A stretch of DNA of 64,000 bases from Rhizophagus clarus (taxonomy: Eukaryota; Glomeromycota; Glomeromycetes; Glomerales; Glomeraceae): positions 1,674,001 to 1,738,000 of the forward strand of contig BLAL01000356.1 of the NCBI GenBank assembly GCA_015698045.1, written 5' to 3'. This document shows, piece by piece, positions 7,973-17,952 of this stretch (position 1 is the stretch's first letter; each line of letters opens with the position of its first letter). A program made the translations under genes and the position numbers. Under the pieces are notes generated by a model. That model ran no database searches. It saw only the letters and a list, made by a program, of their open reading frames with translations, and had not been told where the DNA came from.

Positions 7973-8004
7973 TCAGCCTTTGCATACAATTTTTAATAAT
8001 AAAT

Positions 8005-8439
8005 TTATAGCTTATTACCAAGAAGTTCATCTAAGACGTCTTCAGCTTCATCTTCAGTAAGCTTACGTCTAGGTGGTGCTTCTTTAGTTTCCTTAGGAAT
8101 ATGTTTATATAAATCATAGACCTTTATAATTCTAAAAGCAAGATCTGGATTAAATGGATACTTTGCTCGAATCTTTACAGTCTTCTCATAATACGATTCT
8201 TCATTTGGCAACAATTTCTTAGCTGTATAACGAATATAGCCTTCTGGATTGTTGGCAGATTCTATTTTCTTAATATAGTTTACGTGATTCTTTATAAGAT
8301 AGCTTTCTTTACCATATCCATCTTGTAAACCTGCCAATATGACACCTTTTAAAGCTTTTATAATTTCGGCCAGATACATTTCTGGCTCGATAAAACTAGG
8401 ATGCTTGTTTGTGAATGGGAATGAGTTGTCGTGTTCCAT
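8005..8439 (-). CDS. Conserved element protein of unknown function
   Basis: The product is 144 aa, predicted mostly helical and lysine-rich, with no Cys and no known motif. It has a well-conserved homologue at 36041-36463 in the second copy that stays open while its neighbours are broken. It is preceded by the polymerase gene in the same direction, 36 bp from that gene's stop, and followed by the palindrome array. The function is not recognised. Confidence 0.72.
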   Translation of the reverse strand: MEHDNSFPFTNKHPSFIEPEMYLAEIIKALKGVILAGLQDGYGKESYLIKNHVNYIKKIESANNPEGYIRYTAKKLLPNEESYYEKTVKIRAKYPFNPDLAFRIIKVYDLYKHIPKETKEAPPRRKLTEDEAEDVLDELLGNKL

Positions 8440-8475
8440 CTTTGTACTTCTACATCTAAGGAAAAAAATATTTAA

Positions 8476-10314
8476 TTATACGGTCCATACCACTTGGTTG
8501 GCATTTTTTACATGACACTCTCCTTCTTTTTCGAATTTTAGAGCTTTTAGAGTCTTAAAGGCATCTTTAGAGCAGGTATAAAGAGGAGAGTTGTTAACAT
8601 CTTCTTCTAGAATGAACCCATCAGTATGAATGCGTCTGACTTTATCTACATAGGGTTGTATCATTTCAGAAATAAACTTTCGACCATGTGCTAGAAGGAA
8701 TGGAGCAATTCTAGGGTATTCACCTTTGAAGGGATTACCTGGATTCGTAAACTGGAATCTCCACTGCTCTTCTCCTATTGGTACAATCGAGTCTAATACC
8801 TCACCATCTGGAAAGTCAAAAGACTTACTCGATGTTGTAAGAGTCTTGTATGTTTTCTTTCTTTGGCAAAGTGCACCCCATAGTGTATTAAGAATTCTTT
8901 TAGCTACTTGGCTAGCTATACCACCCTGATTCTTAATTTTTAAGAGAAAATCTACATACTCTCCAAAGATTACACTGCCTCGTATTCGAGTTTCTTTTTC
9001 ATAAATAAGAGCATTAGAGACTCCATCCTGAATTAATGTAACTTGGAGACCAAGAGCTCTGGCACGTGTAAGATCAATATGAGTATATACATTATGATAA
9101 TTATATCGAAATAGTGGGGTATCTCTCTTTTCAATACTTGCACGAAATATTCCAAAATGGCTATATCCTCGATGGTTAGTAAAGTCTTTTAAAATCTGAA
9201 ACTTACCTTTACCGATAGGAAAGTTTAAAGCTGATTGCTGAATACTAGGATAAAGACTTGTTTTATCGTAACTTCTTCCATATCCTTTCCAGTTATTTTG
9301 TGCCCAGATAATCCCTCCCATCATTGCTTTACTTATCCATTGTGCTTCAAGCGCATCAAGAGGTTCATTAGCAGGAATACCTACACTTAATTTTTCGAAT
9401 AGCCAAAGAGCTGTTTTCTTTATGTTCCAATCAAGTAATGATATATCAATTGGAAGGCCTAGCTTTTTCGTCTCTTGTAAAAAGGCATCTCGTTCAGCAT
9501 TAATTCTGATATATGCCTTTTCCAATGATTCTTGACATTTAGCTGGAACATAAGAGTAGTTTTTGCTAAACTTAAGTTTTTGAAACTGCTGGACGGTAAT
9601 AGGCTTGATCTCCTTTCCATTATATATTTCAACAGTATCTTTTACTTCATTCTCCTGATAAGTTATAGGCTTCTTTGGCCTTTTACATTCAAAGCTGGGA
9701 TGTTTTCTATCCGGATTAAGAGTGAGGGAATAATGTCCATTAGTGAGAGTAAGGGTTATTCTTCTTTGTGCTGGACTCTTAGAGATATAAGTATGATCAC
9801 CTACTACATTGATAGCAATACTTCGAGCTAATCGTTCTATTTTTTCAATACAGGCAATTGGAATAGGATCATCTCGTGCCAAATTTAGATAATCTTTAAT
9901 GTACTCAGGTTTTTCAATAGTTTGAGGCATATTCGAATAAGTGCCATAAGCCATTTTTAAGCACTGATAAAGGCAGTCATTTGTATCACCACATCCACCT
10001 GATACTGCTGGTGAATCTCTCATATAGATGATAAATTTATCAAATCGCTCTGGATCACCACTGTCAGGTGGCAATTGACTTGCATCATAGTGATCAAGTA
10101 GAGAGAAAAGGTTTGCGTCTTCTCCATTTGTAGTCCATTGACCAGGCTTCCAGTTCTCATAAGGAAGTAGGATTTGAAACTGTTTGCCTGGATATCGGGC
10201 TTTAAGTTTTTGATCAAGATTTGCAATTCTTTCTCTAGAGAACTGTCGGCCACTAAACTTAACTTCTATGATATCTGGCCTATTTGGTAGATGACGAACT
10301 AGTCTTGAAAACAT
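8476..10314 (-). CDS. Family B DNA polymerase with OTU-like N-terminal domain, no exonuclease
   Basis: The product is 612 aa, short for Polinton polymerases, which are usually about 1000 aa or more. Residues 106-200 contain GDTNDCLYQCL (Asp110, Cys114) and NGHYSL (His194), the Cys and His boxes expected of an OTU-type cysteine protease. The polymerase palm follows, with motif A YDKTSLYPSI at 349-358, motif B KRILNTLWG at 472-480 and motif C IHTDGF at 562-567. Motif C has HTD in place of the usual DTD; the second Asp, the metal ligand in B-family enzymes, is kept. No 3'-5' exonuclease motifs are seen between the two parts. It should replicate the element, possibly by protein priming. Confidence 0.85.
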   Translation of the reverse strand: MFSRLVRHLPNRPDIIEVKFSGRQFSRERIANLDQKLKARYPGKQFQILLPYENWKPGQWTTNGEDANLFSLLDHYDASQLPPDSGDPERFDKFIIYMRDSPAVSGGCGDTNDCLYQCLKMAYGTYSNMPQTIEKPEYIKDYLNLARDDPIPIACIEKIERLARSIAINVVGDHTYISKSPAQRRITLTLTNGHYSLTLNPDRKHPSFECKRPKKPITYQENEVKDTVEIYNGKEIKPITVQQFQKLKFSKNYSYVPAKCQESLEKAYIRINAERDAFLQETKKLGLPIDISLLDWNIKKTALWLFEKLSVGIPANEPLDALEAQWISKAMMGGIIWAQNNWKGYGRSYDKTSLYPSIQQSALNFPIGKGKFQILKDFTNHRGYSHFGIFRASIEKRDTPLFRYNYHNVYTHIDLTRARALGLQVTLIQDGVSNALIYEKETRIRGSVIFGEYVDFLLKIKNQGGIASQVAKRILNTLWGALCQRKKTYKTLTTSSKSFDFPDGEVLDSIVPIGEEQWRFQFTNPGNPFKGEYPRIAPFLLAHGRKFISEMIQPYVDKVRRIHTDGFILEEDVNNSPLYTCSKDAFKTLKALKFEKEGECHVKNANQVVWTV

Positions 10315-10389
10315 TTCTTTGAAATATATAGTATTTATTTAATTACTAATTTTTCGTTACTATATTTGAAAAAATAAAATAACTAGCCC

Positions 10390-12744
10390 TTATAATTGAT
10401 CAATTTCACCAAATAAGCCATCATCAGATAAGCCATCATTATAATCTGATTCGTATTTCTCTCCATTGGCCTCCGTACATTCATGTTTGTTTATTTGGCT
10501 ATGGCATTCTATTATCTGTGGTTGTAATTTTGCAACTTTATAGCCAGAAGGGGGTTCTACAAATACGGTTTCCTTATTCTCAATGTATTTTCTTAGATAG
10601 TCAGCAAGTTCTACGCATTCTATGTACCTATCCACCTCATCATTATATTTGATCCATTCTTTTAGCTTATCTATGGCATCACCAAATTTGACGAGATATA
10701 GGTTATCTCTTCTTATAATCTTATCAAATTCCTCCAATTCGGCTAAGAGTAATTCCCAGTCATATTGATCATCTTCGTAATATTTAGCCCAGCATTCTTT
10801 GGCTGTAGAATATAGCTCATTTATCATTTCATCACGAGAATTCTTGTACCAGGGCTTTATGTAGTCATATTTATGTTTATCTATCCATTCCCAATATTTG
10901 GCGGTATTCATTTTAGGCATGGGATCTGGATCAACTTTTTGAACTGACTTTAGGTCTTGCTTTGGTAATTCTTGTGATATAGATGGTTCGATTGGTTTAG
11001 AAGAACCAGGTATTCCGTATGGTTCTGGCTCTATCTCTGGTTCTTGCTTTGGCTCTGGTTCTTGCTCTACTTTTGGTTCTTCCTCTGACTTAGCCGAAGG
11101 TGGTATAAGAGTAATTAGTTCTGTTATGAAGTTATCTATTAGGTTTTCAACAGATTCTGAAGCGGTGGGATCTGATGATACTTCTACCTTTAGATGCGCT
11201 GGCTTTGGAGGAACCGGTGGTGAACTTTTCTTTTGCTTATTTGGTATATCAGCTCCAATTTGTGCTAAGAACTGATCGAGAGCTTTGGGGTCAGATATAG
11301 ATTTTTTAGGAATATCAATATCCTCGATATCAATCTCATCAGTTTCATGAATCCAGTTATTGCTAAGATATTTCTTGTATAAAGTTTCTCTAGATATATT
11401 GTAAACTCTAGTACGTTTTCCATCAATATAAACTAAGTTGCTAGTCATATTTAACTCACTTGATAATGTTCTTGAAATTACAACTTTAGATAGGGGCGTA
11501 ATATTTTTATTTACACAGTAGCTCATATAGGTGGCGTATAATATGTGAACTGGTAAGGATGTAGTAGTATAATCAGCCTTTGCTATATACGTTTCCTTTA
11601 TAAATTGAAACAAAGGTGGAAGAGTAGATACGATATGCTCTTGCTTAGATGCAGTCATAGGAGGTGGGTTGCCATTAAAATCTGGATATTTATCGGCAAT
11701 AGCTTTAAAGTAAGCATAAAAGGCCTCACCTACTCCTGGATATTTCATTGCATCACCTAACTGTTTGAAATATTGCAAATCTCCTTTTCGAGCAGGTGAG
11801 ATATCTAGGAAAACTGTTCGTCTATCATCATTCTCAACTCTAAGAGCATTTTCATTAGTGAGAATGATAGTAGACATAAAGTTTTTATATTGGGTAGGTG
11901 TTTTATATTTTTCATGAATTTCAATAGTATCGCTAGTAACTTTATCTTTAAGAGCGCGATATAATGAATTCCATTGGCTTTTTTCTGTTGGCATTTCTTC
12001 AAGTAAAAGGAGTACTTTACCTAATAATTGCCCGTTAAAACTACCCAAAATTGTTTCAGGATCGCTCGTCTTATAGACTAGCTGAGTACCTAAAACATAA
12101 CGCTGGATAAAATCAGTTATAATACCTTTACCCCAGCCTTGACCTGATTTAAGATAAAGAATCGAATACATTTTTCTACCAGTAGCCATACCAGCAAACC
12201 ATTTGATAATGTATTCAGTTACATTCCAATCTCCTGAACACCAGACATCCCGAATATGAGTAAATATGATTTTGACTGCCTGATGAATATTGGCTGAAAA
12301 GTCTGTTAAAGGACGTAATTGATGTAAGAAACCTGGGAAAATGTTAAGATAGAGTTGACCTTGAATTTTATAAATACGTTGCTTTGCAGGATCACAAGTT
12401 GCTACACATGTTGAAGAATTATCATATATAAACCATTTGGCAATGTTAAATTCTGTCTTCGTTGGAGGATGTTCAGGATTAGTTTGCTTAAAGAAGGTTT
12501 TAGTTATAGGACGAATAAGCATACTAATATTTTTCATGGGAATATGCTCAAAATTCTTAATATCAGGTCGCCACATAAATACACCATGTGGATTGGAACA
12601 GAGAATGAAGTAACTGCAAATATATCGCTTTGCTTTTATAATGTCATCTAAACTGTTTGCCTCATTGATAAGCTGTTTTAGTATATCAATACTATATGCT
12701 ACTTTAGATTCCCCGAATTTTGAGATTACTACTTGATTACTCAT
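10390..12744 (-). CDS. SF3 (D5/DUF5906-like) helicase with long acidic C-terminus
   Basis: The product is 784 aa. The SF3 helicase core has Walker A GQGWGKG at residues 201-207, Walker B LLLLEE at 245-250, sensor LTNE at 295-298 and RR at 308-309. Residues 1-180 resemble the D5_N-like region; no primase motifs were recognised. From about residue 500 the protein is Pro/Glu-rich with EPEPKQEPE-type runs. A helical, acidic domain follows (PKMNTAKYWEWIDKHKYDY onward) that is nearly identical in the second copy, although the helicase core there differs. It unwinds DNA for element replication. It lies just inside the right inverted repeat. Confidence 0.88.
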   Translation of the reverse strand: MSNQVVISKFGESKVAYSIDILKQLINEANSLDDIIKAKRYICSYFILCSNPHGVFMWRPDIKNFEHIPMKNISMLIRPITKTFFKQTNPEHPPTKTEFNIAKWFIYDNSSTCVATCDPAKQRIYKIQGQLYLNIFPGFLHQLRPLTDFSANIHQAVKIIFTHIRDVWCSGDWNVTEYIIKWFAGMATGRKMYSILYLKSGQGWGKGIITDFIQRYVLGTQLVYKTSDPETILGSFNGQLLGKVLLLLEEMPTEKSQWNSLYRALKDKVTSDTIEIHEKYKTPTQYKNFMSTIILTNENALRVENDDRRTVFLDISPARKGDLQYFKQLGDAMKYPGVGEAFYAYFKAIADKYPDFNGNPPPMTASKQEHIVSTLPPLFQFIKETYIAKADYTTTSLPVHILYATYMSYCVNKNITPLSKVVISRTLSSELNMTSNLVYIDGKRTRVYNISRETLYKKYLSNNWIHETDEIDIEDIDIPKKSISDPKALDQFLAQIGADIPNKQKKSSPPVPPKPAHLKVEVSSDPTASESVENLIDNFITELITLIPPSAKSEEEPKVEQEPEPKQEPEIEPEPYGIPGSSKPIEPSISQELPKQDLKSVQKVDPDPMPKMNTAKYWEWIDKHKYDYIKPWYKNSRDEMINELYSTAKECWAKYYEDDQYDWELLLAELEEFDKIIRRDNLYLVKFGDAIDKLKEWIKYNDEVDRYIECVELADYLRKYIENKETVFVEPPSGYKVAKLQPQIIECHSQINKHECTEANGEKYESDYNDGLSDDGLFGEIDQL

Positions 12745-12836
12745 TGTTAGTTGGATACTTTAGTAGAAGTTTTGTTTAATTTATTTTTTTTTTTTGATAC
12801 CTATATATCGACTATGTTTAATTACAATTTTTTTTC
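12745..12836 (-). promoter_or_regulatory. Upstream promoter boxes of the helicase gene
   Basis: The minus strand reads an AATTGTAATTAAAC-type box, then ACTAAAGTATCC shortly before the ATG. The plus strand shows CTATGTTTAATTACAATTTT around 12812-12831, which parallels CTATATTCAATTACGATTTT near 7803-7822. This is another instance of the element's shared upstream motif. Confidence 0.45.
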
Positions 12837-12898
12837 AGGTACGGTATTCTATGGATAGGTCCTGTAATATTGCCATTTCTTAGGCATAGCCCAATATC

Positions 12899-13098
12899 GA
12901 TGACTAATATGAGGATGGTATGGGGGGTATATATAGGGGATCATACTAGGTGATAGGGTTTTTTTTTTTGCATATCGTATTGGGCTTGGTGAGGTGTTTG
13001 GATCTGTTCTTGTGGACGGAACAGATTGGAACGAATGGAACAGATCAGGTACCCGAATTTTAAAAGTTTTTTTCTGGGAAAGGTGATCTGATTTTTTT
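12899..13098 (-). repeat. Right terminal inverted repeat
   Basis: This is the reverse complement of 1-200, identical by eye. The T run continues to 13101. The flank beyond still carries CTGTTCCAT repeats, so the true terminus may lie further right and the repeat may be longer than the window lets me see on the left. Confidence 0.93.
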
Positions 13099-13101
13099 TT
13101 T

Positions 13102-13250
13102 ATTTTATCTGTTCCATCTGTTCCATCTGTTCCATATCCTTATTTCTTCTTTATTCTTTGTTTTTACTTTGTTCTTAGTATATTTGTATAGAACAGATGT
13201 ATGGAACAGATCGGAACAGATGGGGGTATGGTATTTATCCATGGTATTGT
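13102..13250. repeat. Flank with repeated TCTGTTCC / GGAACAGA motifs
   Basis: ATCTGTTCC occurs three times in a row at about 13108-13136. In the opposite sense GGAACAGAT occurs near 13193-13221. The same motif is present inside the terminal repeats. It is either an extended terminal region of the transposon or an insertion target that resembles the ends. Confidence 0.55.
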
Positions 13251-13375
13251 TAGAGACGGCGCCGTAAGGCGCCCAGCCTAACTGGAAGGGGATCTGATAG
13301 GGTTTTACACCACGGAGGGGTGGATGTATACTGGGGCTTCAGCCCAGCGCCTGGCGTAGCCAGGTATCGACGACT
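13251..13375. repeat. GC-rich cluster of short hairpins
   Basis: Several compact hairpins lie in a row within AT-rich DNA: GGCGCCGTAAGGCGCC, CCACGGAGGGGTGG, GGGCTTCAGCCC and CTGGCGTAGCCAG. Loops are 2-6 bases. Such clusters resemble double-hairpin or small inverted-repeat elements reported from fungal organelle genomes; this comparison is from pattern memory. No ORF is present. Confidence 0.6.
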
Positions 13376-13563
13376 ATAACTAATAATAAATTTATTACAG
13401 TATATAATATTTATTACAGTATATAATATTTATTAAAAGTGTAATATTATTAAATAATTAATATCTTAAATAAAAAACATTCATAATTTTTTAAAGTTAG
13501 TATAGTAAAGTACAAATATAAAAAGTTAGTAATATGAATATATATATAAAAAAAAGAAAAATA

Positions 13564-13658
13564 CGTGATAATGTTAGTAAAATATAAATATAAAAGAACA
13601 TTAGTAAATATAAAAGAAATAACATTAGTAAATACTAAATATAAAAGAAATAACATTA
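13564..13658. repeat. Minisatellite, left part (about 24-bp units)
   Basis: Units of the form ATTAGTAAATATAAAAGAAA plus TAAC repeat here and resume at 20721-20805 after the CACTA element, so the array was split by the insertion. Earlier sequence, 13380-13560, is very AT-rich with ATTTATTACAGTATATAAT repeated, and no gene is seen. Confidence 0.75.
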
Positions 13659-14053
13659 TACTAGTCAAAAAAGGAATATTCAGCCTCCAAAAAATCTGGC
13701 CTAGATTTGGCCAATTTTTAAAAAAATCAACCTAAATTAGTAATGATATGCAATTCAATCTATATTTGACTCTGATTCGATCCAGCCGAATGATGGTCAA
13801 ATTGCGTATAATAAAAATTAAACTATGTTCAGCCTCACACAAATAATGGCCGAATTGTATTCACTTTTCTATATTAAATAATGGTTATAATATATTTACT
13901 ATATTAATATTATTAAGTATAATAAAAAACAATGATACAATATTTGTTAAAAAATGTTTAAACAATTCAGACTAGTATAAATGTTATATTAAATCAATGC
14001 AAATGGAATTTTCTATTTATAGGAATAACGGCTAAATATTCTTTGGCATTAGA

Positions 14054-17000
14054 TCAATCTGATTTTTTGTATTTTACAGGTATAAACTGACCTAAAATGT
14101 TTTGTATTGGGATTATATTGTCTCTACTGCTCAAATAGAAACTATCTTCCCATAATTTGATGTTACAAGTTTTGACATCATCGTCAATACTGAAATGGAA
14201 TCGGGATGTCAAATTTGCCAGTTTGTACCATTTGATGTAAGCCAATTTGTGTGTCAAATTATGGGAGGATAAATGAACGCTATGTTCGAAAAAAAATTGG
14301 ATTTGACCTGGGTAAGTATCGACGCTATTCCCATCACGATTAATAAATTTAGCTAAGACAAATGAGCTCTTAATATGTCGTGTTGCAGCAGCAGATCCAA
14401 AAATTTCTGCACCGATTTGACATCTTCCATATCGATTCGCTTTGTTGATAACGATCATCGAATTGGGTAAATTTTCCGTGAATAGTTTTCTGAATATAGA
14501 ATCTACATATGTATCCTTATAATATTCAATAAGTAAATCGTAGATTTGTTCATCAAGACGAATATCTTCAGATCGCGGTGCTAAAAATATACCTGGAAAT
14601 TCCTCGCAACCAGTAATTGGTGATTCCAATATATTTCTGGAATTCATCAAAAATTGATACATTTCATTTGTTGGAAATTCAGAAAGAGAACTGACAGAAG
14701 GTCGTTTATTGAGTAATTCGATACCGATTACTTCTGAACTTGAGCTGATAATATCGTTTATTTGTGTTTCAGTCATCAATCGACGCATTAGTTCAGGTTC
14801 AATTTGGCAGTAGCTATTAGACAACGATCCTAATAAATATTTTATTATTAATCTTTGCTTAATGGAATAATATAATTCGAAAAATCGACACAGCAAATGA
14901 ATTTAAATTTGAATTACCTAATACGCCATTCATTCGTTCAAAGCTAAAGCACTAGAACGAATATAGGGGTCTGTAATCGTAAGAGCACTCACATAGATGT
15001 AATGATAGGTGGAGGTTTGGCGTTATTTTTTCTTCGCCATAATGCTCTTCGATCAATTTAATTATCTTTACTAAAAGTTCATGGGCTTCTTTCATATCGT
15101 TAATCTCCACAATTTGTCTAACCAAAATCGTACAAACTCTTATGAAATACGTAAGAATTTTGCGATCTTTATTCGAAAGATGATTCCATAACACAACAGT
15201 GGCATATATTAGGAAAAGTTGCGCTATTGGTCAGCGTAAAGTTAGAAAAACCTTCACCGCAATGGATTTTACCAGGAATTTATCCCAAATCTGATGGTAG
15301 CTTAAATTCGCTCATTTTCTTTTGAATTGATTGAAGAGCTTTTTCTGTTAATACATCTTCATCGATCCATATTCATTTTGTTATCCATTTTGCGATTCCT
15401 AGAAAAAGGCAGTGTATCAGATCTATAACAACAAACCGAATCAGATCAAAATACGAGAGTCTTAATATTTTAGACCACCTTATGCCATTCACCTTGACTA
15501 ATCTCTCTCTTTCAGCGTTAGATTTGCATCGTCGCCATTCCAAAGCCTTTTGACGATGCTCTACTGGATCTTTCATGATAAACCAGTCACTCATATCTGC
15601 CATGCCACCAAAATTGTGATTATTGGCCCTTTTTTCGCATCGATGATATGATGCGAGGACAGAGATATGCCCGCATAATTTTTGAGCTCCAGGAATATCG
15701 CACAAAGCAATTATTAATGCAGCTCAAATATCTTTGCCATTTGGACATTCATTAGTGCGATTAAGATTCACGCCTTCCCAAAGTGACTCTAATTCCGTTA
15801 TTATTGGTAAAAGATAATGATTAACTTTATGCAATTTAACCTCATCAGGCCCTGGTAATATGCCGAGTATAAGCACATTTTCAGGCTTAAATCAAACATC
15901 CCAAGGTAAATTGCATATTACTGCATATATTACACTTGTACTGTAAATCATTGCTTCGTAAGGCTGGAACCAATCCAAATTCATCATTAATCCTAGATGA
16001 GCATCAGCCTTGTCTGGTTAGAAAAAGTTATTTGACCCTTGTTCAGACGATTTCTTAAGATTTTTCCATATTTGGCTGTCATAAATATCTGATAGAACAT
16101 TGTCAATTATTGAACGACGTGTCCAATGCTGCAGTAATTCTTCAAATCCTGGCTGCTTGAACATACTAGAAAACTGCTGTTGTATACTCGAGACTGGATA
16201 AATTAATTTAGGAACAATTGATATACTATTATTTAAAGAAATTTTCTTCCCTAAAGGAGTACGATATTGTTTTAATCTCATTGTAGCCGAATTTGGAAAT
16301 TCGACATGGCTGCATTTCATAACGGTATTATTATCTTTTGATATTATCTCCTCTTTTTTGTATAATTTGTGGCATTTTTGGCAGGCTGCAAATTGCGTAA
16401 ATCGATCGAAAAGTCCTAACTTTTTTCTTAGCATGTACAATGAATTTGGGAATGATTCGTAATTGATATTTTTACATACTTTCAATATTATTTTAATAAA
16501 TTGTATTAATTCTTCAATTGCGGTATTTGGTATGTTATAACTTGACCTGAACTTCATAATCCATATCAAAATCCCTTTAATTAATTCATCTGTTGGTAAT
16601 TCTGAAATATTTGGTGTGTTTGAAATATCTGGTATGTCAAACATAGGATGAGAGTAATTCTCAAAATTATCTGAAAAATCGTTATTTTCATCATTAGGAG
16701 AATCTTCTTGTGTCGAAGATTCACTAGTGTAGATATCATCCGTGTCATATTTAGCTGACACATTATAAGAGGAATCTTCAGCGACTAGCTTAACTTCAGT
16801 GATACGACGAAATGTGCCTGGTTTTGCCCTTTTTTGCGTAGAAGAAATATATATTTCTGTTCCTCATACGTATCATTATCAGAATGTGTATCAATTGACA
16901 TTGTTGTATCTTGTGGTTCTGCTAACGATATTATCGAATCAATCATTTCTACTAACTCTTGAGACGTTGGAGCCTTATCGCGATTTAATGGTTCCAAAGA

Positions 17001-17207
17001 AGTCATTTGCTCATTCGTTTGCTCATATTCCTCCTTTGTACGCGGATCAACCATTTTCCCATTACAATGGCTGCAAAAGCATGGAACCTTCTCTCTTGAT
17101 TTTCTGATCATAAATTCAGTAGATGTTTGTTCAGAGGTCGATGAACTAGGATTATTATATTCGTCTATGATATTAGCAGCAATGCGTTTTCTTCCTCCTT
17201 TTTTCAT
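14054..17207 (-). pseudogene. CACTA tnp2-type transposase, broken into several frames
   Basis: Read from 17207 down, the pieces are an N-terminal segment (16785-17207) with CFCSHCNG, then 16018-16761 with CQKCHKLY and an acidic N-terminus. A stretch with stops follows whose frame reads GLMMNLDWFQPYEA. Next are 15373-15705 (CDIPGAQKLCGHISVLASYH ... IDLIHCLFLGIAKW), then 14952-15194 (NLHLSLHLCECSYDYRPLYSF) and 14054-14896. This order and these signatures fit the tnp2 transposase of En/Spm elements. Stops and frameshifts between pieces show decay; some gaps could be introns, for example between the first two pieces. It is not expected to be active. Confidence 0.8.
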
Positions 17208-17290
17208 TTTTTGATAAAAGTCAGATACGATAAAGTTGTAATATGATTTTTACGTTGAATAAAGTTATAATATACTTTGTTATATTTGAT

Positions 17291-17461
17291 TAATTGTGAT
17301 TTTTTATTAATATCAAATTTTTAGTGATATCGAATTTTTAGTGATATTGTGGTTTTTTTATTAATATCAAATTTTTAGTGATGTCGAATTTTTAGTGATA
17401 TTTTGGTTTTTTTATTAATATCAAATTTTTAGTGATGTCAAATTTTTAGTGATATTGTGAT
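17291..17461. repeat. Tandem repeat, about 67-bp units
   Basis: Three copies of a unit containing AATATCAAATTTTTAGTGAT and a T7 run sit inside the CACTA element between its two divergent genes. Downstream, 17620-17860 has degenerate copies of AAAGTCTAATTTGAT. This intergenic region may be the subterminal or promoter part; no gene is present. Confidence 0.6.
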
Positions 17462-17952
17462 TATATTCCGTTTTAAAATGATATTGATGGTATAATTAAC
17501 AAAATAGACAAATTCGAATACGAAAAATTAGACGTAAGAAGTTGAATAAAAAATTAAACGAAAACTGAAATTTAAAAAATAAAATATATACCATACCACG
17601 CACTCAATGCGATTTAACTGTTCAATTAATTGAAAGTCTAGTTTGATACAAAAGTTTAAGTCTAATATGATCATTAATGGCTAATGATTGAAAGTCTAAT
17701 TTGATATGTTTAATATATGTTTAATTAATTAAAAGTCTAATTTGATGCGAAAGTTTAAGTCTAATTTGATCACGATTATTGAAAGTCTAATTTTATACAA
17801 ATGTTTGTGATCGTTAATTGTTAAAAGTCTAATTTGATAGTAAAGAAATAGATATAAATAGTGGTCCAATTTCCTCGTTCCATACAAAAAAATTGCCCTT
17901 TTTTCTTTTTTAAAAAATAATAATAAAAAATAAAAATAATTTTAAAACAATA

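Larger units (their letters stand above)
1..13101. mobile_element. Polinton-like self-synthesising DNA transposon with Gag-Pro module (copy 1)
   Basis: Inverted repeats at 1-200 and 12899-13098 enclose a compact set of intronless genes. They encode a zinc ribbon, DDE integrase with chromodomain, an unknown acidic protein, retropepsin-like protease, Gag-like protein, coiled-coil protein, A32-like ATPase, zinc-finger protein, 2-cysteine-adaptor-like protein, an unknown protein, family B polymerase and SF3 helicase. All main frames are open, so the copy may be functional or very recent. Integrase, packaging ATPase and polymerase are the Polinton/Maverick hallmark set. The usual jelly-roll capsids and adenovirus-type protease were not found. 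The window begins inside or at the left repeat, so the outer left end and target-site duplication cannot be checked. Confidence 0.88.
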
